The notes under the pieces: model-generated
The model's input: only the letters and a program-made list of their open reading frames with translations
Database searches by the model: none
What the model was told of the DNA's origin: nothing
Assembly (NCBI GenBank): GCA_965214525.1
Contig: OZ243959.1
Coordinates: 2,728,001-2,792,000 of the forward strand
Source: Qipengyuania_B sp965214525
GTDB lineage: Bacteria; Pseudomonadota; Alphaproteobacteria; Sphingomonadales; Sphingomonadaceae
Length of the DNA: 64,000 nt
Reading direction: 5' to 3'
Position numbers and translations under genes: made by a program
Shown here: piece by piece, positions 34,154-43,195 of the stretch
Numbering within the stretch: position 1 is the first letter of the stretch
Layout of the letters: each line of letters opens with the position of its first letter

Positions 34154-34885
34154 ATGACTGACACGGTTCCATTTGGCTACGAAAGCATTCCGGCAGGCGA
34201 GAAAGCCGGCCGTGTCGGAGCCATCTTCTCGAACGTCGCGCGCAAGTACGACGTGATGAACGATGCGATGTCGGGCGGCATGCACCGGTTGTGGAAAGAC
34301 CGCTTCGTGCGCCGCGTGAAACCGCAGCAGGGCGAGGCGATCCTCGACATGGCCGGCGGGACGGGCGACGTCGCCTTTCGGCTGGCAGCGCGCGGGGCAT
34401 GCGTGACGGTTGCGGACATTAATCAGGAAATGCTGGATGTCGGTGTGGAACGGGCAATGAAACGTGGGATCGACGGGCTGGTATGGTCTTGCCAGAACGC
34501 CGAAGAGCTCGCCTTCCACGCGCGCAGTTTCGATGCCTACACCATTGCATTCGGCATCCGGAACGTTACCCATATCGACGCTGCGCTTCGGGAGGCACAT
34601 CGGGTCTTGCGGCATGGCGGGCGCTTCTTCTGCCTTGAGTTTTCCAATGTTGAATGGCCCGGCTTCAAGCAGATTTATGATCTGTATTCTCACAAGGTCG
34701 TGCCCAGGATCGGCGGGGCGATCGCGCAGGATGAAGCAAGCTACCGTTATCTTGTCGAAAGTATCCGCCGTTTCCCATCGATGCCGGATTTCGAAAGCAT
34801 GATTCGCGAGGCCGGCTTCGCCAATACGCGCGTCGAGCCTATCATGGGCGGCGTGGTCGCCATCCATTCGGGGTGGAAACTATAG
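34154..34885 (+). CDS. ubiE: Ubiquinone/menaquinone C-methyltransferase UbiE
   Basis: This 243-residue SAM-dependent methyltransferase catalyses C-methylation in ubiquinone synthesis (and menaquinone where made). It has VFSNVARKYDVMND-type sequence (here IFSNVARKYDVMND), motif I LDMAGGTGDVAFRL near 67, then AFGIRNV and GGRFFCLEFSN, the last two typical for UbiE. ATG at 34154 fits the family. ubiB starts one base after the stop, so the two are an operon for ubiquinone synthesis. Confidence 0.95.
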   Translation: MTDTVPFGYESIPAGEKAGRVGAIFSNVARKYDVMNDAMSGGMHRLWKDRFVRRVKPQQGEAILDMAGGTGDVAFRLAARGACVTVADINQEMLDVGVERAMKRGIDGLVWSCQNAEELAFHARSFDAYTIAFGIRNVTHIDAALREAHRVLRHGGRFFCLEFSNVEWPGFKQIYDLYSHKVVPRIGGAIAQDEASYRYLVESIRRFPSMPDFESMIREAGFANTRVEPIMGGVVAIHSGWKL

Positions 34886-34886
34886 C

Positions 34887-36446
34887 GTGACGCGACCCGC
34901 GGTGCATATCGCGCGGCTGCTCAAATGGGGGCGGACGCTGGCGCGGCACGGCGCGCTGCGAGGAATAGAACGCGATCCCGCTACGCCTGGCGCGGTGATG
35001 CGGCTTGCCCGAATCGCACGGTTCGGCACGCGCCAGCCAGCCACGCCGGATTATGCGAGCGCCTTTCGTGCGATCGGTCCGGCCGCGATCAAGCTGGGCC
35101 AGACGCTGGCAACGCGCCCCGACATAGTTGGCGAGCAAGCCGCTGCCAACCTGCTCAGCCTGCAGGACAATCTGCCGCCCGCCCCGTTCAAACAGGTTCG
35201 CGAAGCGATCGAAGGCAGTTTCCTGCGCCCGTTGGAAACGCTCTATGCCGAGTTCGATCCGGAACCCGTGGGCGCCGCGTCGATTGCCCAGGTCCATCGC
35301 GCGGTTACCCCCGACGGCCGCGTGGTGGCCGTGAAAGTCCTGCGACCCGGCATTCGCGAACGGTTCGCGCGAGACATCGCGACCTATGAATGGGCCGCTG
35401 CGCATTTGGAAGCATTGGGCGGTTCCGAGGCCAGGCGGTTGCGCCCGCAATTGACCATCGCCAACTTCAAGCGATGGACGAACCGCGAACTCGATCTTCG
35501 CCGCGAAGCGGCGTCCGCCAGCGAACTGGGCGATTCCATGACCGCGATCGAGGGGTTCGACGTGCCCACGATCGACTGGGACCGGACCAATGGGCGGGTG
35601 CTGACAGTGGCGTGGATCGACGGGATCAAGATTAGCGACGTCGAGGCGTTGCGCGCGTCCGGTCACGACATGAAAGCGCTGGCCTCGCGGCTGGTGCTGG
35701 CGTTCCTCTACCAGGCGATCAGCACCGGGTTTTTTCATGCCGACATGCACCAGGGCAATCTGTTCGTGCGCGCCGATGGCACCATTGTCGCGATCGATTT
35801 CGGGATCATGGGGCGGATCGACCGCCAGGCACGCCAATGGCTTGCCGAAATCCTCTACGGTCTGACGACCGGAGACTATCGCCGGGTCGCCGAAATCCAT
35901 TTCGAGGCGCAATATGTGCCAAGCTATCATTCGGTCGATGAGTTTGCGACGGCGCTTCGGGCGGTCGGCGAACCGATGCGCGGAAAGCCGGTCAGCGAAC
36001 TGAGCGTGGGCCAAATGCTCGACGGGCTGTTCGCCATCACCCGCGATTTCGACATGCAGACCCAGCCGCATTTGCTGTTGTTGCAAAAGACGATGGTGAT
36101 GGTGGAGGGCATCGCGACCTCGCTCGATCCGCAAATCAACATGTGGGACGTGTCGGCGCCGTTTATCCGTGAATGGATCAGGGACGAGCTTGGGCCGGAA
36201 GCCGCGCTGGCCCAACGCTTGCGGGCCGATGCGCAGACGCTGCTGCGCCTGCCCGCATTGCTGCGTCGGTTGGAGCAGAAATACCCGCCCAAAGGTGGTG
36301 CTCCGGAACCGCCGCCCTTGCCCAAGATCGAATTGCTGTGGGAGCGCAAGGCCCGCCTGGAAAAAGGGCGCGGGTGGCCCGGTTACCTGCTGGCCGGGGC
36401 GTTGGGTGCGGCGGCTGCGTGGTCGGTTATCGCTCTGGCGATCTGA
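34887..36446 (+). CDS. ubiB: Ubiquinone biosynthesis atypical kinase/ATPase UbiB
   Basis: This 519-residue UbiB/ABC1/ADCK-family protein is required for ubiquinone synthesis, probably as an ATPase supporting the Ubi complex. The KxGQ motif is in AIKLGQTLATRPD, the Ala-rich nucleotide loop in VGAASIAQVHRA near 130, the kinase core in FFHADMHQGNLFV and the metal-binding Asp in AIDFGIMGRID. Two hydrophobic segments at the C-terminus (about 495-519) anchor it to the membrane. GTG at 34887 lies one base after ubiE. Confidence 0.95.
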   Translation: MTRPAVHIARLLKWGRTLARHGALRGIERDPATPGAVMRLARIARFGTRQPATPDYASAFRAIGPAAIKLGQTLATRPDIVGEQAAANLLSLQDNLPPAPFKQVREAIEGSFLRPLETLYAEFDPEPVGAASIAQVHRAVTPDGRVVAVKVLRPGIRERFARDIATYEWAAAHLEALGGSEARRLRPQLTIANFKRWTNRELDLRREAASASELGDSMTAIEGFDVPTIDWDRTNGRVLTVAWIDGIKISDVEALRASGHDMKALASRLVLAFLYQAISTGFFHADMHQGNLFVRADGTIVAIDFGIMGRIDRQARQWLAEILYGLTTGDYRRVAEIHFEAQYVPSYHSVDEFATALRAVGEPMRGKPVSELSVGQMLDGLFAITRDFDMQTQPHLLLLQKTMVMVEGIATSLDPQINMWDVSAPFIREWIRDELGPEAALAQRLRADAQTLLRLPALLRRLEQKYPPKGGAPEPPPLPKIELLWERKARLEKGRGWPGYLLAGALGAAAAWSVIALAI

Positions 36447-36457
36447 CGCTTCCCCTG

Positions 36458-36856
36458 TCAGTCTAGCAAAGTCTTGTGAACCCTGCGCCGGCCCCGCCGC
36501 ATGCAGACGATGCATAGAAGGACGTGAAACGCCTCGACCAGCATGGGAATCCACCAGCCTTCGTAAGTGCCAAGGATGGCGAGATTGATCAGACGACCGA
36601 CGAACGCGATGCCGAACAGCGCCAGGGGAACCGCCAGCCAGCCCCTGCGGTCCGACCAACCGGCAAACACCAGCGCCCCGCCGCCGACCAGGAAGAACGC
36701 GGTGAAATCAGCCCGCAAAGCCGAGAGCCCCTCGACCGATGACGCGATCAGCCCGAACTCGGCACCCGCGCTCGAAGGGTTAACGAGGAAGCCCATTCCG
36801 ATAACCATATCGATGAAGCCGACGATAATCATAATGATGGATAAGGGCCTAGGCAT
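36458..36856 (-). CDS. Small four-helix membrane protein, DUF4345-like
   Basis: This 132-residue protein has four membrane helices (about 5-24, 50-68, 74-92 and 104-118). The pattern LRADFTAFFLVGGGALVFAG, then FVGRLINLAILG with a buried Arg, resembles DUF4345 proteins. The tail is basic (RRGRRRVHKTLLD). Function is unknown. ATG is at 36856. It lies between two plus-strand operons (ubiE-ubiB and coaBC-dut), only 11 bp from the ubiB stop, and is transcribed against them. Confidence 0.55.
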   Translation of the reverse strand: MPRPLSIIMIIVGFIDMVIGMGFLVNPSSAGAEFGLIASSVEGLSALRADFTAFFLVGGGALVFAGWSDRRGWLAVPLALFGIAFVGRLINLAILGTYEGWWIPMLVEAFHVLLCIVCMRRGRRRVHKTLLD

Positions 36857-36949
36857 GCGCTCGATCTTCCATGACCGGTCCGATACCGGTGGCTAGGGGT
36901 GGGGCAAGGCTCTGGCATAAGCGAATGGAGGGCGCTAGCAAGCGCCTTG

Positions 36950-38833
36950 ATGGTTATGGGCTCATTCACGCCGTTGCGCGAACTGGAACAGGGACGGTCT
37001 GCCGCTCACCCGGCCGCAAGCCCCGTTGGCCCGCGTGTGCTGCTGGTGGTCGGCGGCGGGATCGCAGCCTACAAATCATGCGAACTCGTCCGTCTGATGC
37101 GCAAGGGCGGGGCCGCGGTGAGCTGCGTCGTCACCGAAGGCGGCCAGCAATTCGTGACGCCGATGGCCTTGGCCGCCTTGAGCGAGAACAAGGTTTATAC
37201 CTCGCTGTTCGATCTGAAGGACGAAAGCGAGATGGGGCACATCCAGCTATCGCGGCAGGCCGATCTTGTCGTGGTATGTCCGGCAACGGCCGACCTGCTC
37301 GCCAAGATGGCGGCCGGCATCGCTGACGATCTGGCGACCACGCTGATCCTTGCGACCGACAAGCCGGTTATCGCCGTGCCGGCTATGAATGTGCGGATGT
37401 GGGAGCACCATGCGACAAGACGCAACGTCGCCTGGCTGGCCGAAGCAGGCGTACGGGTGCTCGATCCCGATGAAGGGGCAATGGCTTGCGGAGAGTTCGG
37501 TCCGGGGCGGCTGCCCGAACCAGCCGCGATCTGGGCCGCCATAGCCGAGCAACTCGGCCTGGCGCACGAACCGTTTGTCCCAGAGCCACAGGACGACACC
37601 GTCGCTTCGTACCGGGAAGACGATGCCGAACCGCTGGACTTGGACGTCGTTGCTCCGTCTGACGAAGACACGGATTGGGCTGCCGAAGCGCTGGAACCGG
37701 AAGACGAACCGGAAATTCCCGCGCGCGGCGGTTTGAGCGGTCTGCTTTCGGCAATCATTCCCCGGGCAATGCCTCGGCGGGCGCCGGATCATGCCGAGGC
37801 GCAATTCGCACAAGCGCCGGACCTCGACCAGTCTGCCCAGGACGACGATGAGCCGGAAGAGGACGGTGTGGACGAGAACGGTCCCGGCCCGAACGAGCCG
37901 GACATCGCGTTCTCTCCAGATACCGCCGGGCCCTTGCTGGCGAAGAAGGGCGGTGCCTCGTCCGCCCCGCCCACCGATCCGGACGCGCTCAACCATATCG
38001 TGCGCACCGGCGCGGGCGGGGCAAGGCCGCAGCCGGTCGCCTTGTCCGACATACCCGGCTTGGATAGCGAGAGTGGCGCCGAAACGCTGCCGGCGGCGAT
38101 GGGCCCGGAAATCGCGAGCGATCCGCTGGCGGGACAATTGGAGTTCGACCCCGATCCCGATCATCGCCCGCTTTACGGGCAACACGTCCTTGTAACGGCC
38201 GGGCCGACCTGGGAGCCCATCGATCCGGTGCGTTACATTGCAAACCGCTCTTCGGGCCGGCAAGGCTTCGCGATTGCCGGCATGGCGGCGGCGGCCGGTG
38301 CCCGCGTGACCCTGATCGCCGGACCTGTGTCGCTCTCCAGCCCGCTGGGCGTTGACCGGATCGATGTCGAATCGGCTGAGGAGATGGCTGCGGCGGTCAA
38401 GAAGCATTTGCCGTGCGACATCGCATTCATGGTCGCGGCGGTGGCCGACTGGCGACCCAACGACGTCGCCGCCGAGAAGCTGAAAAAGCGCGGTTCCGCC
38501 CCGCCGGCATTGATGCTGACGGAAAACCAGGACATTCTCACCAGCGTTGCCGCATCGCGCGATCGCCCCAAACTGCTCATCGGTTTCGCGGCGGAGACGG
38601 AGAACGTGCTGGACAATGCGAAGACCAAGCGCAAGCGCAAGGGTGCGGACTGGATCGTCGCCAACGACGTTTCGACCGATGTGATGGGCGGGCTTCGCAA
38701 CACGATCCATCTTGTCTCCTCCGAAGGGATCGAGAGTTTCGATGAAATGCCCAAGGAAGATGTCGCGCGCGAACTGATCGCACGCGCGGCAGAGGCGATG
38801 CAACCGAAAGCCCATTCTACCGATAATGACTGA
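36950..38833 (+). CDS. coaBC: Bifunctional CoaBC with a ~200-residue acidic linker
   Basis: The product has about 627 residues. CoaC (phosphopantothenoylcysteine decarboxylase) is N-terminal: GGGIAAYKSCELVR, the catalytic His in MGHIQLSRQ, PAMNVRMW and ACGEFGPGRLPEP. CoaB (ligase) is C-terminal: TAGPTWEPIDPVRYIAN, then SSGRQGF, AAVADWRP and the Lys in EKLKKRG. Together they convert 4'-phosphopantothenate and cysteine to 4'-phosphopantetheine in CoA synthesis. Usual CoaBC is about 400 residues; here a Glu/Asp/Pro-rich, probably disordered segment (about 205-404) is added between the domains. The start is uncertain: ATG at 36950 or 36956, or GTG at 36899. dut overlaps the end by 8 bp. Confidence 0.93.
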   Translation: MVMGSFTPLRELEQGRSAAHPAASPVGPRVLLVVGGGIAAYKSCELVRLMRKGGAAVSCVVTEGGQQFVTPMALAALSENKVYTSLFDLKDESEMGHIQLSRQADLVVVCPATADLLAKMAAGIADDLATTLILATDKPVIAVPAMNVRMWEHHATRRNVAWLAEAGVRVLDPDEGAMACGEFGPGRLPEPAAIWAAIAEQLGLAHEPFVPEPQDDTVASYREDDAEPLDLDVVAPSDEDTDWAAEALEPEDEPEIPARGGLSGLLSAIIPRAMPRRAPDHAEAQFAQAPDLDQSAQDDDEPEEDGVDENGPGPNEPDIAFSPDTAGPLLAKKGGASSAPPTDPDALNHIVRTGAGGARPQPVALSDIPGLDSESGAETLPAAMGPEIASDPLAGQLEFDPDPDHRPLYGQHVLVTAGPTWEPIDPVRYIANRSSGRQGFAIAGMAAAAGARVTLIAGPVSLSSPLGVDRIDVESAEEMAAAVKKHLPCDIAFMVAAVADWRPNDVAAEKLKKRGSAPPALMLTENQDILTSVAASRDRPKLLIGFAAETENVLDNAKTKRKRKGADWIVANDVSTDVMGGLRNTIHLVSSEGIESFDEMPKEDVARELIARAAEAMQPKAHSTDND

Positions 38834-39272
38834 AACGATCGCTGTACGCATCAAGCGGCTGCCCAATGGCCTTGGTCTCGCCTTGCCAGGCTATGCCAGT
38901 CAGGGGGCGGCCGGGATGGACGTGCTGGCGGCGGAACGCGTCGACCTGGAACCCGGATCGCGCACACTGGTGGCAACCGGGTTTGCGGTGGCCATCCCGG
39001 AAGGGTTCGAAATCCAGGTACGCCCGCGTTCCGGCCTGGCGTTGAAAGCGGGCCTTACCGTACCCAATACACCAGGGACCATCGATTGCGATTATCGCGG
39101 CGAAGTAAAGATCATGCTCGGCAATACCAGCAAAACCAAGGTCATCGTAGAGCGGGGGGACCGGATCGCGCAACTCGTTCTGGCGCGGGTTCCGCAAGCG
39201 ACTTGGATCGAGGTCGAAACCCTCGATGAGACGGCACGGGGCGAAGGTGGTTTCGGCTCGACCGGAACGTGA
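38826..39272 (+). CDS. dut: Deoxyuridine 5'-triphosphate nucleotidohydrolase
   Basis: This 148-residue trimeric dUTPase converts dUTP to dUMP, which keeps uracil out of DNA and feeds thymidylate synthesis. The five family motifs are visible: AAGMDVLA, RPRSGLALK, GTIDCDYRGEV, RGDRIAQLVL and the C-terminal RGEGGFGSTG that closes over the site. ATG at 38826 overlaps the coaBC stop by eight bases. The next gene begins at the stop codon, so coaBC-dut and the membrane gene form one unit. Confidence 0.96.
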   Translation: MTETIAVRIKRLPNGLGLALPGYASQGAAGMDVLAAERVDLEPGSRTLVATGFAVAIPEGFEIQVRPRSGLALKAGLTVPNTPGTIDCDYRGEVKIMLGNTSKTKVIVERGDRIAQLVLARVPQATWIEVETLDETARGEGGFGSTGT

Positions 39273-39601
39273 TGGTTGGGGCCGGTGGCCTGTCTGCCGG
39301 AGGGCTGGTCCTGGCGGTGATCCTGCTGCTGGCGTGGATCGTGGTGTTGGCGTGGATGTCTGGCCTGTTGCTGCGCGCGGCTGCTAAGTCGACCGGCTGG
39401 CAGGCAGGCAATTGGCGCACGATCCTGCTATGCTTCGTCATAATCCTGGCAGCCATCCATTTTGGCAATTGGGCGATCGGATGGTTCGAAGCGGCGTTCG
39501 CCGGCGAGCGCGTTTCCTGGCCGGGGTTCCCGCCGGCATTCCTCATCGGGTCGGTTGCGATCGGCATCGGGATCGCGGCGGTGCGATCGCGTAATCGCTA
39601 G
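39272..39601 (+). CDS. Small membrane protein of unknown function
   Basis: This 109-residue protein has three likely membrane helices (about 9-33, 50-72 and 86-104). It has no Cys and a short basic C-terminus (AVRSRNR). I recognise no family. ATG at 39272 shares a base with the dut stop (GTG at 39269 is an alternative). It is the last gene of the coaBC-dut unit and is followed by a terminator. Function cannot be inferred from its neighbours. Confidence 0.65.
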   Translation: MVGAGGLSAGGLVLAVILLLAWIVVLAWMSGLLLRAAAKSTGWQAGNWRTILLCFVIILAAIHFGNWAIGWFEAAFAGERVSWPGFPPAFLIGSVAIGIGIAAVRSRNR

Positions 39602-39616
39602 ACCGCGCAAGCGAAA

Positions 39617-39646
39617 GGCGGACCTGTCGCCAGGCCCGCCCCTTTT
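39617..39646 (+). terminator. Rho-independent terminator of the coaBC-dut unit
   Basis: GGCGGACCTG (39617-39626) pairs with CAGGCCCGCC (39631-39640), with one mismatch and the tetraloop TCGC, followed by CCTTTT. It begins 16 bp after the last stop of the unit. The T run is short. Confidence 0.6.
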
Positions 39647-39673
39647 CAACGCAAAGACCGTTCCGCCGAAGGC

Positions 39674-40366
39674 TCAGTCGACCCGGCGAACCTTGTTCGT
39701 GCCTTCCGGCTTGACCGATATCCGCACGGTTTCACCCGAATTGCCGGGGAAATCGGTGAACATCGCATCCACCAGATTGGGCACGAGATATTGCAGCCTG
39801 TCCGATGTCGAAAGCGCCTCCGCTCGCCCTTCGAACAGCCGCTCTCCAGTGGCGACCCGGTCGATCTTCAGGCCAATCTGCGAATTGTAGACCGTGTAGC
39901 TGCGAATGTCTGGGCCACCGAACCACGGATCATAGAAGCCGTAACCCCAGGCACGGTTATAAAAGCCTGAGCGATAGCCAAGGCGCGACCGATAGAACGG
40001 GCTGTACCAGGAATCGTAGAAGGGATCGCGGAAACCCGGCGTGCTGCGGATGACTTCACGGCCGTTGGTCACATCGTAGTCGAACCGCACCAGCAGGCTC
40101 GCCTGCTCGGGCGCTGCCGCCTGGGTGTAACCCAGCCGTTGCATCTCTGCTTCGACGAAGTCGGCATATTGGGCGAATTCCAGGCCCCCTGCCAGTTCCG
40201 GATCGTCCGCGACGACCGCGAAACTCTCACCCGTGGGGGCGGGCAATTGCGTCTGAAAACGGGAAACGTCCGCCTTGAAGGGCGATGCACAAGCCGCAAG
40301 GCTGGCCAGCAATAGGGGAATGGACGCGGTCTTGACGAAGCGCCCCGTTGGTAAAATCTTTGTCAT
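39674..40366 (-). CDS. DUF4136 lipoprotein (copy B)
   Basis: This 230-residue lipoprotein has the lipobox LAAC at about 23-26. The mature chain follows the DUF4136 pattern: RFQTQLPAP, the segment FAQYADFVEAEMQRLGYTQA, LLVRFDYDV, a Tyr/Phe/Arg-rich stretch (about 118-160, YSPFYRSRLGYRSGFYNRAW), then IGLKIDRVATGERLFEGRAE and FPGNSGETVRISV. It is a paralogue of the protein at 11580-12182; the ends align closely but the middles differ (aromatic-rich here, Gly/Ser-rich there). ATG at 40366 has GAGGA six bases ahead. Function unknown; probably an outer-membrane or periplasmic lipoprotein. Confidence 0.85.
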   Translation of the reverse strand: MTKILPTGRFVKTASIPLLLASLAACASPFKADVSRFQTQLPAPTGESFAVVADDPELAGGLEFAQYADFVEAEMQRLGYTQAAAPEQASLLVRFDYDVTNGREVIRSTPGFRDPFYDSWYSPFYRSRLGYRSGFYNRAWGYGFYDPWFGGPDIRSYTVYNSQIGLKIDRVATGERLFEGRAEALSTSDRLQYLVPNLVDAMFTDFPGNSGETVRISVKPEGTNKVRRVD

Positions 40367-40527
40367 CACGGTCCTCGCAAAAAAGCTATGATAGCATATC
40401 AGCGGACCATACGCCCACGTTTTCGCCATCGTCGAATGGTTGTTTAGCGGAGACGGTCTGAACCGGTTTTGAATGACAACTGTAACATTTGATGCAAAAG
40501 TCATGCCACTTGGGCGGAAGCTGACCC

Positions 40528-41571
40528 CTATCGCATCAGCCCCAACGCGTCATAGGCCTTCGCCAAGGTCGGATCGGCCAAGGCCCGCGCGCGGATCGCA
40601 CCGTCGCGAAGCGCGGTGTGCAGCGCGTTTTTGTCGCTCAGCAGGGCGCGAAACCGCGTCGAGATGGGCATCAAGGTTTCAACCAACAATTCGCCGAGCG
40701 CCGGCTTGAACTGACCGAACCCTTGGCCGGCGAAGCGATCCAGTACCTGTTGCCCGGAACATTCGCTGATCGCGGCGAATATGGTCACCAGGTTAAGCGC
40801 TTCGGGCCGGGCGACTAGAGATGCCATGTTGTCCGGCAGCGGTTCGGGATCGCTCTTCGCCTTCCTCACCTTCAGCATGATCGTATCGGCATCGTCGGTC
40901 AGATTGATCCGGCTCATGTCGGAGGGATCGGACTTGCTCATCTTGGCCGACCCGTCGCGTAGCGACATGATGCGCGCAGCTTCGGGCGGCACAATTGACT
41001 CGGGTAGGGTAAATACGGGGGTGGCCTCAGACGCGAAATCGCTGTTGAACTTCTGTGCGATGTCGCGGGCCAGTTCCAGATGCTGTTTCTGGTCTTCGCC
41101 TACGGGAACATGCGTCGCCTGATACAGCAGCACGTCTGCCGCCTGCAGCACGGGGTAGGAGAACAGCGCAATGCTCGCGCCTTCCCGGTTCTTGCCCGCC
41201 TTGTCCTTCCACTGCGTCATCCGGTTCAGCCAACCCATGCGCGCCGTGCCGTTGAGCAGCCATTGCAATTCGGCATGCTGCGGAACCTGGGCTTGGTTGA
41301 ACAGCACGGAGCGCGCAGGGTCGATGCCGCAGGCAAGCAGCGCCGCGGTCATCTCCAGCGTGCCCTGTCGCAATGTCGCAGGGTCGTGCGGCACGCTGAT
41401 CGCATGCAGATCGGCCAAAAAGAACAGGCATTTGCCGTCTTTCTCCAAGGAATCCTGCATCCGCACCCAATTGCGGATCGCACCAAGGTAATTGCCAAGA
41501 TGGAGGTTGCCGGTCGGCTGGATGCCGGAAACGACGATCTTTGCGGCGGGGCTGCTCACGTTCTGCATCAT
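40528..41571 (-). CDS. trpS: Tryptophan--tRNA ligase
   Basis: This 347-residue class Ic aminoacyl-tRNA synthetase charges tRNA-Trp. The HIGH-type motif is GNLHLGNYLG near 23 and the KMSKS loop is SAKMSKSDPSD. Other conserved parts are FLADLHAIS and VGEDQKQHLELARDIA. Two adjacent ATG codons (41569-41571 and 41566-41568) could start it; the first overlaps the murJ stop (ATGA), favouring coupled translation. The C-terminus with EALNLVTIFAA is typical. It is the third gene of a secB-murJ-trpS series on the minus strand. Confidence 0.95.
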   Translation of the reverse strand: MMQNVSSPAAKIVVSGIQPTGNLHLGNYLGAIRNWVRMQDSLEKDGKCLFFLADLHAISVPHDPATLRQGTLEMTAALLACGIDPARSVLFNQAQVPQHAELQWLLNGTARMGWLNRMTQWKDKAGKNREGASIALFSYPVLQAADVLLYQATHVPVGEDQKQHLELARDIAQKFNSDFASEATPVFTLPESIVPPEAARIMSLRDGSAKMSKSDPSDMSRINLTDDADTIMLKVRKAKSDPEPLPDNMASLVARPEALNLVTIFAAISECSGQQVLDRFAGQGFGQFKPALGELLVETLMPISTRFRALLSDKNALHTALRDGAIRARALADPTLAKAYDALGLMR

Positions 41572-43169
41572 CGTGCTGGATCGGCCGCTGGTTTGCGTTT
41601 CCTGCGCGCGAGTTGGGTCAGCAGATCCTTGTCTATGGCTCCGATCGCCCATGCTACCGCAAAGAACACCGTTCCGCCCGCCGCTATCAGGGCACCGAGC
41701 GACCAGACACGTTCGAACACTCCACCGCGAAAATTACTGGCTAGCGCGCCGATCAGCCACCACAAGACGCCAGCCATGGCGGCGCTGGCAATGATCTGGC
41801 GCGCGATCCGCCCTGCTAGCTTGCCGGTCATGGTGAACCAGCCCCTCATCTGCATGAGCGTATAGAGCGCGGTCATGTTGAGCGTTGCGGTGATCGCCGT
41901 CGCAGCGGCGAGGCCCACGATGCCATATCGCGGTACGACATAGAAGTTGAGCGCGATATTGATGATGAGCGCGCCCGCCGCAACATAGACCGGGGTGCGC
42001 GTATCCTCGCGGCTGAAGAATGCGGGCTGAAACACCTTGATGAGCACGTAGGCCGGAAGGCCGCAGACCAGGGCAATCACGATGTCGCCCATCAGCACGG
42101 TGTCCGCCAGCGTCATCTTGCCGCCCTGAAATATGCCCGTGGTGAATGCCTGTGAGCAAATTGCGAGCGCGACTGCCGCCGGAATGGTCAGGAGGGTTGC
42201 GATCTCTACCGCATTGGCTTGCAACCGCTGCGCCTCTCTCCTGTCGCCAGTCTGGATATGGCGGGCCAGCATGGGCAAGATCGCCGTGCCAAGCGCGATG
42301 CCGAAGATGCCGAGCGGCATCTGGTTCAGGCGGTCGGCGAGTTTCAGCAGTGTAAGCGAACCCTGCGGCAGGCTGGTGGCGAAGAACGTGTCCACCAATT
42401 GGCTGATCTGATAGATACCTGCGCCAAATGTCGCCGGCAGGATCAGCATGCCCAGCCGGCGGACTTCCGGTGTGAATGATGGAAGCGACAGCTTCAGCCG
42501 CACGCCCGCGCGATGGGTCGCCCACCACATATAGGCAAGCTGCGCGAGGCCCGCCACGAACAGCGCGAAGGACTGGGCATAGGCGACCGTCACGTCGCTG
42601 CCGCCGTAATTCTCTCGCAGGTAGTAGCCGGTGATGATGCCGGCGATGAGCACGATGTTCAGCAGCACCGGCACGAATGCTCCGGGAGCGAACTTGCTGC
42701 GCGCATTGAGCAGACCGGAAAGCATGGCGACCAGGCTGACCAGTGCAAGATAGGGGAAGGTGATCCGGCTGAGCGACACCGCCAGCTCGAACTTGCCCGG
42801 TATCTCCTGATATTCGCGGGCCAAGGCCCACACGATCGCCGGCATGGCGATCATCGCGATCGCGGAAAAAGCCAGCAGCACCCAGATGAACACGGCGAGC
42901 ACGTCGTTGGCGAACCTGTCGGCGGCCAGGGCGCCGTCATCGCCATTCCCATGCAGGGTGCGCGTGTACATCGGAACGAAGGCGACCGAGAACGCGCCTT
43001 CGGCGAACAGCCTGCGAAAGGTGTTGGGCAGTGTGAAGGCTAGTTGCCAGGCATCGGCCGCCAGACCTGCGCCCAACACACGGGCAAGCAACATGTCACG
43101 CGCGAAGCCGAACACCCGGCTCACCGCCGTCAACCCGCCAATCGTACCGACATTCCTGATAAGGCTCAT
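41568..43169 (-). CDS. murJ: Lipid II flippase MurJ
   Basis: This 533-residue MOP-family flippase has 14 predicted membrane helices and moves lipid II across the inner membrane for peptidoglycan synthesis. The N-terminus SRVFGFARDMLLARVLGAG contains the conserved Arg and Asp of the cavity. TLPNTFRRLFAEGAFSVAFVP is the MurJ/MviN signature, and the helix IYQISQLVDTFFA follows. ATG at 43169. The stop overlaps the trpS start by four bases. secB ends 27 bp ahead of the start; murJ and trpS seem co-translated. Confidence 0.95.
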   Translation of the reverse strand: MSLIRNVGTIGGLTAVSRVFGFARDMLLARVLGAGLAADAWQLAFTLPNTFRRLFAEGAFSVAFVPMYTRTLHGNGDDGALAADRFANDVLAVFIWVLLAFSAIAMIAMPAIVWALAREYQEIPGKFELAVSLSRITFPYLALVSLVAMLSGLLNARSKFAPGAFVPVLLNIVLIAGIITGYYLRENYGGSDVTVAYAQSFALFVAGLAQLAYMWWATHRAGVRLKLSLPSFTPEVRRLGMLILPATFGAGIYQISQLVDTFFATSLPQGSLTLLKLADRLNQMPLGIFGIALGTAILPMLARHIQTGDRREAQRLQANAVEIATLLTIPAAVALAICSQAFTTGIFQGGKMTLADTVLMGDIVIALVCGLPAYVLIKVFQPAFFSREDTRTPVYVAAGALIINIALNFYVVPRYGIVGLAAATAITATLNMTALYTLMQMRGWFTMTGKLAGRIARQIIASAAMAGVLWWLIGALASNFRGGVFERVWSLGALIAAGGTVFFAVAWAIGAIDKDLLTQLARRKRKPAADPAR

Positions 43170-43195
43170 CTGCCCGAGCCTTCAGCCGCGTCGCC

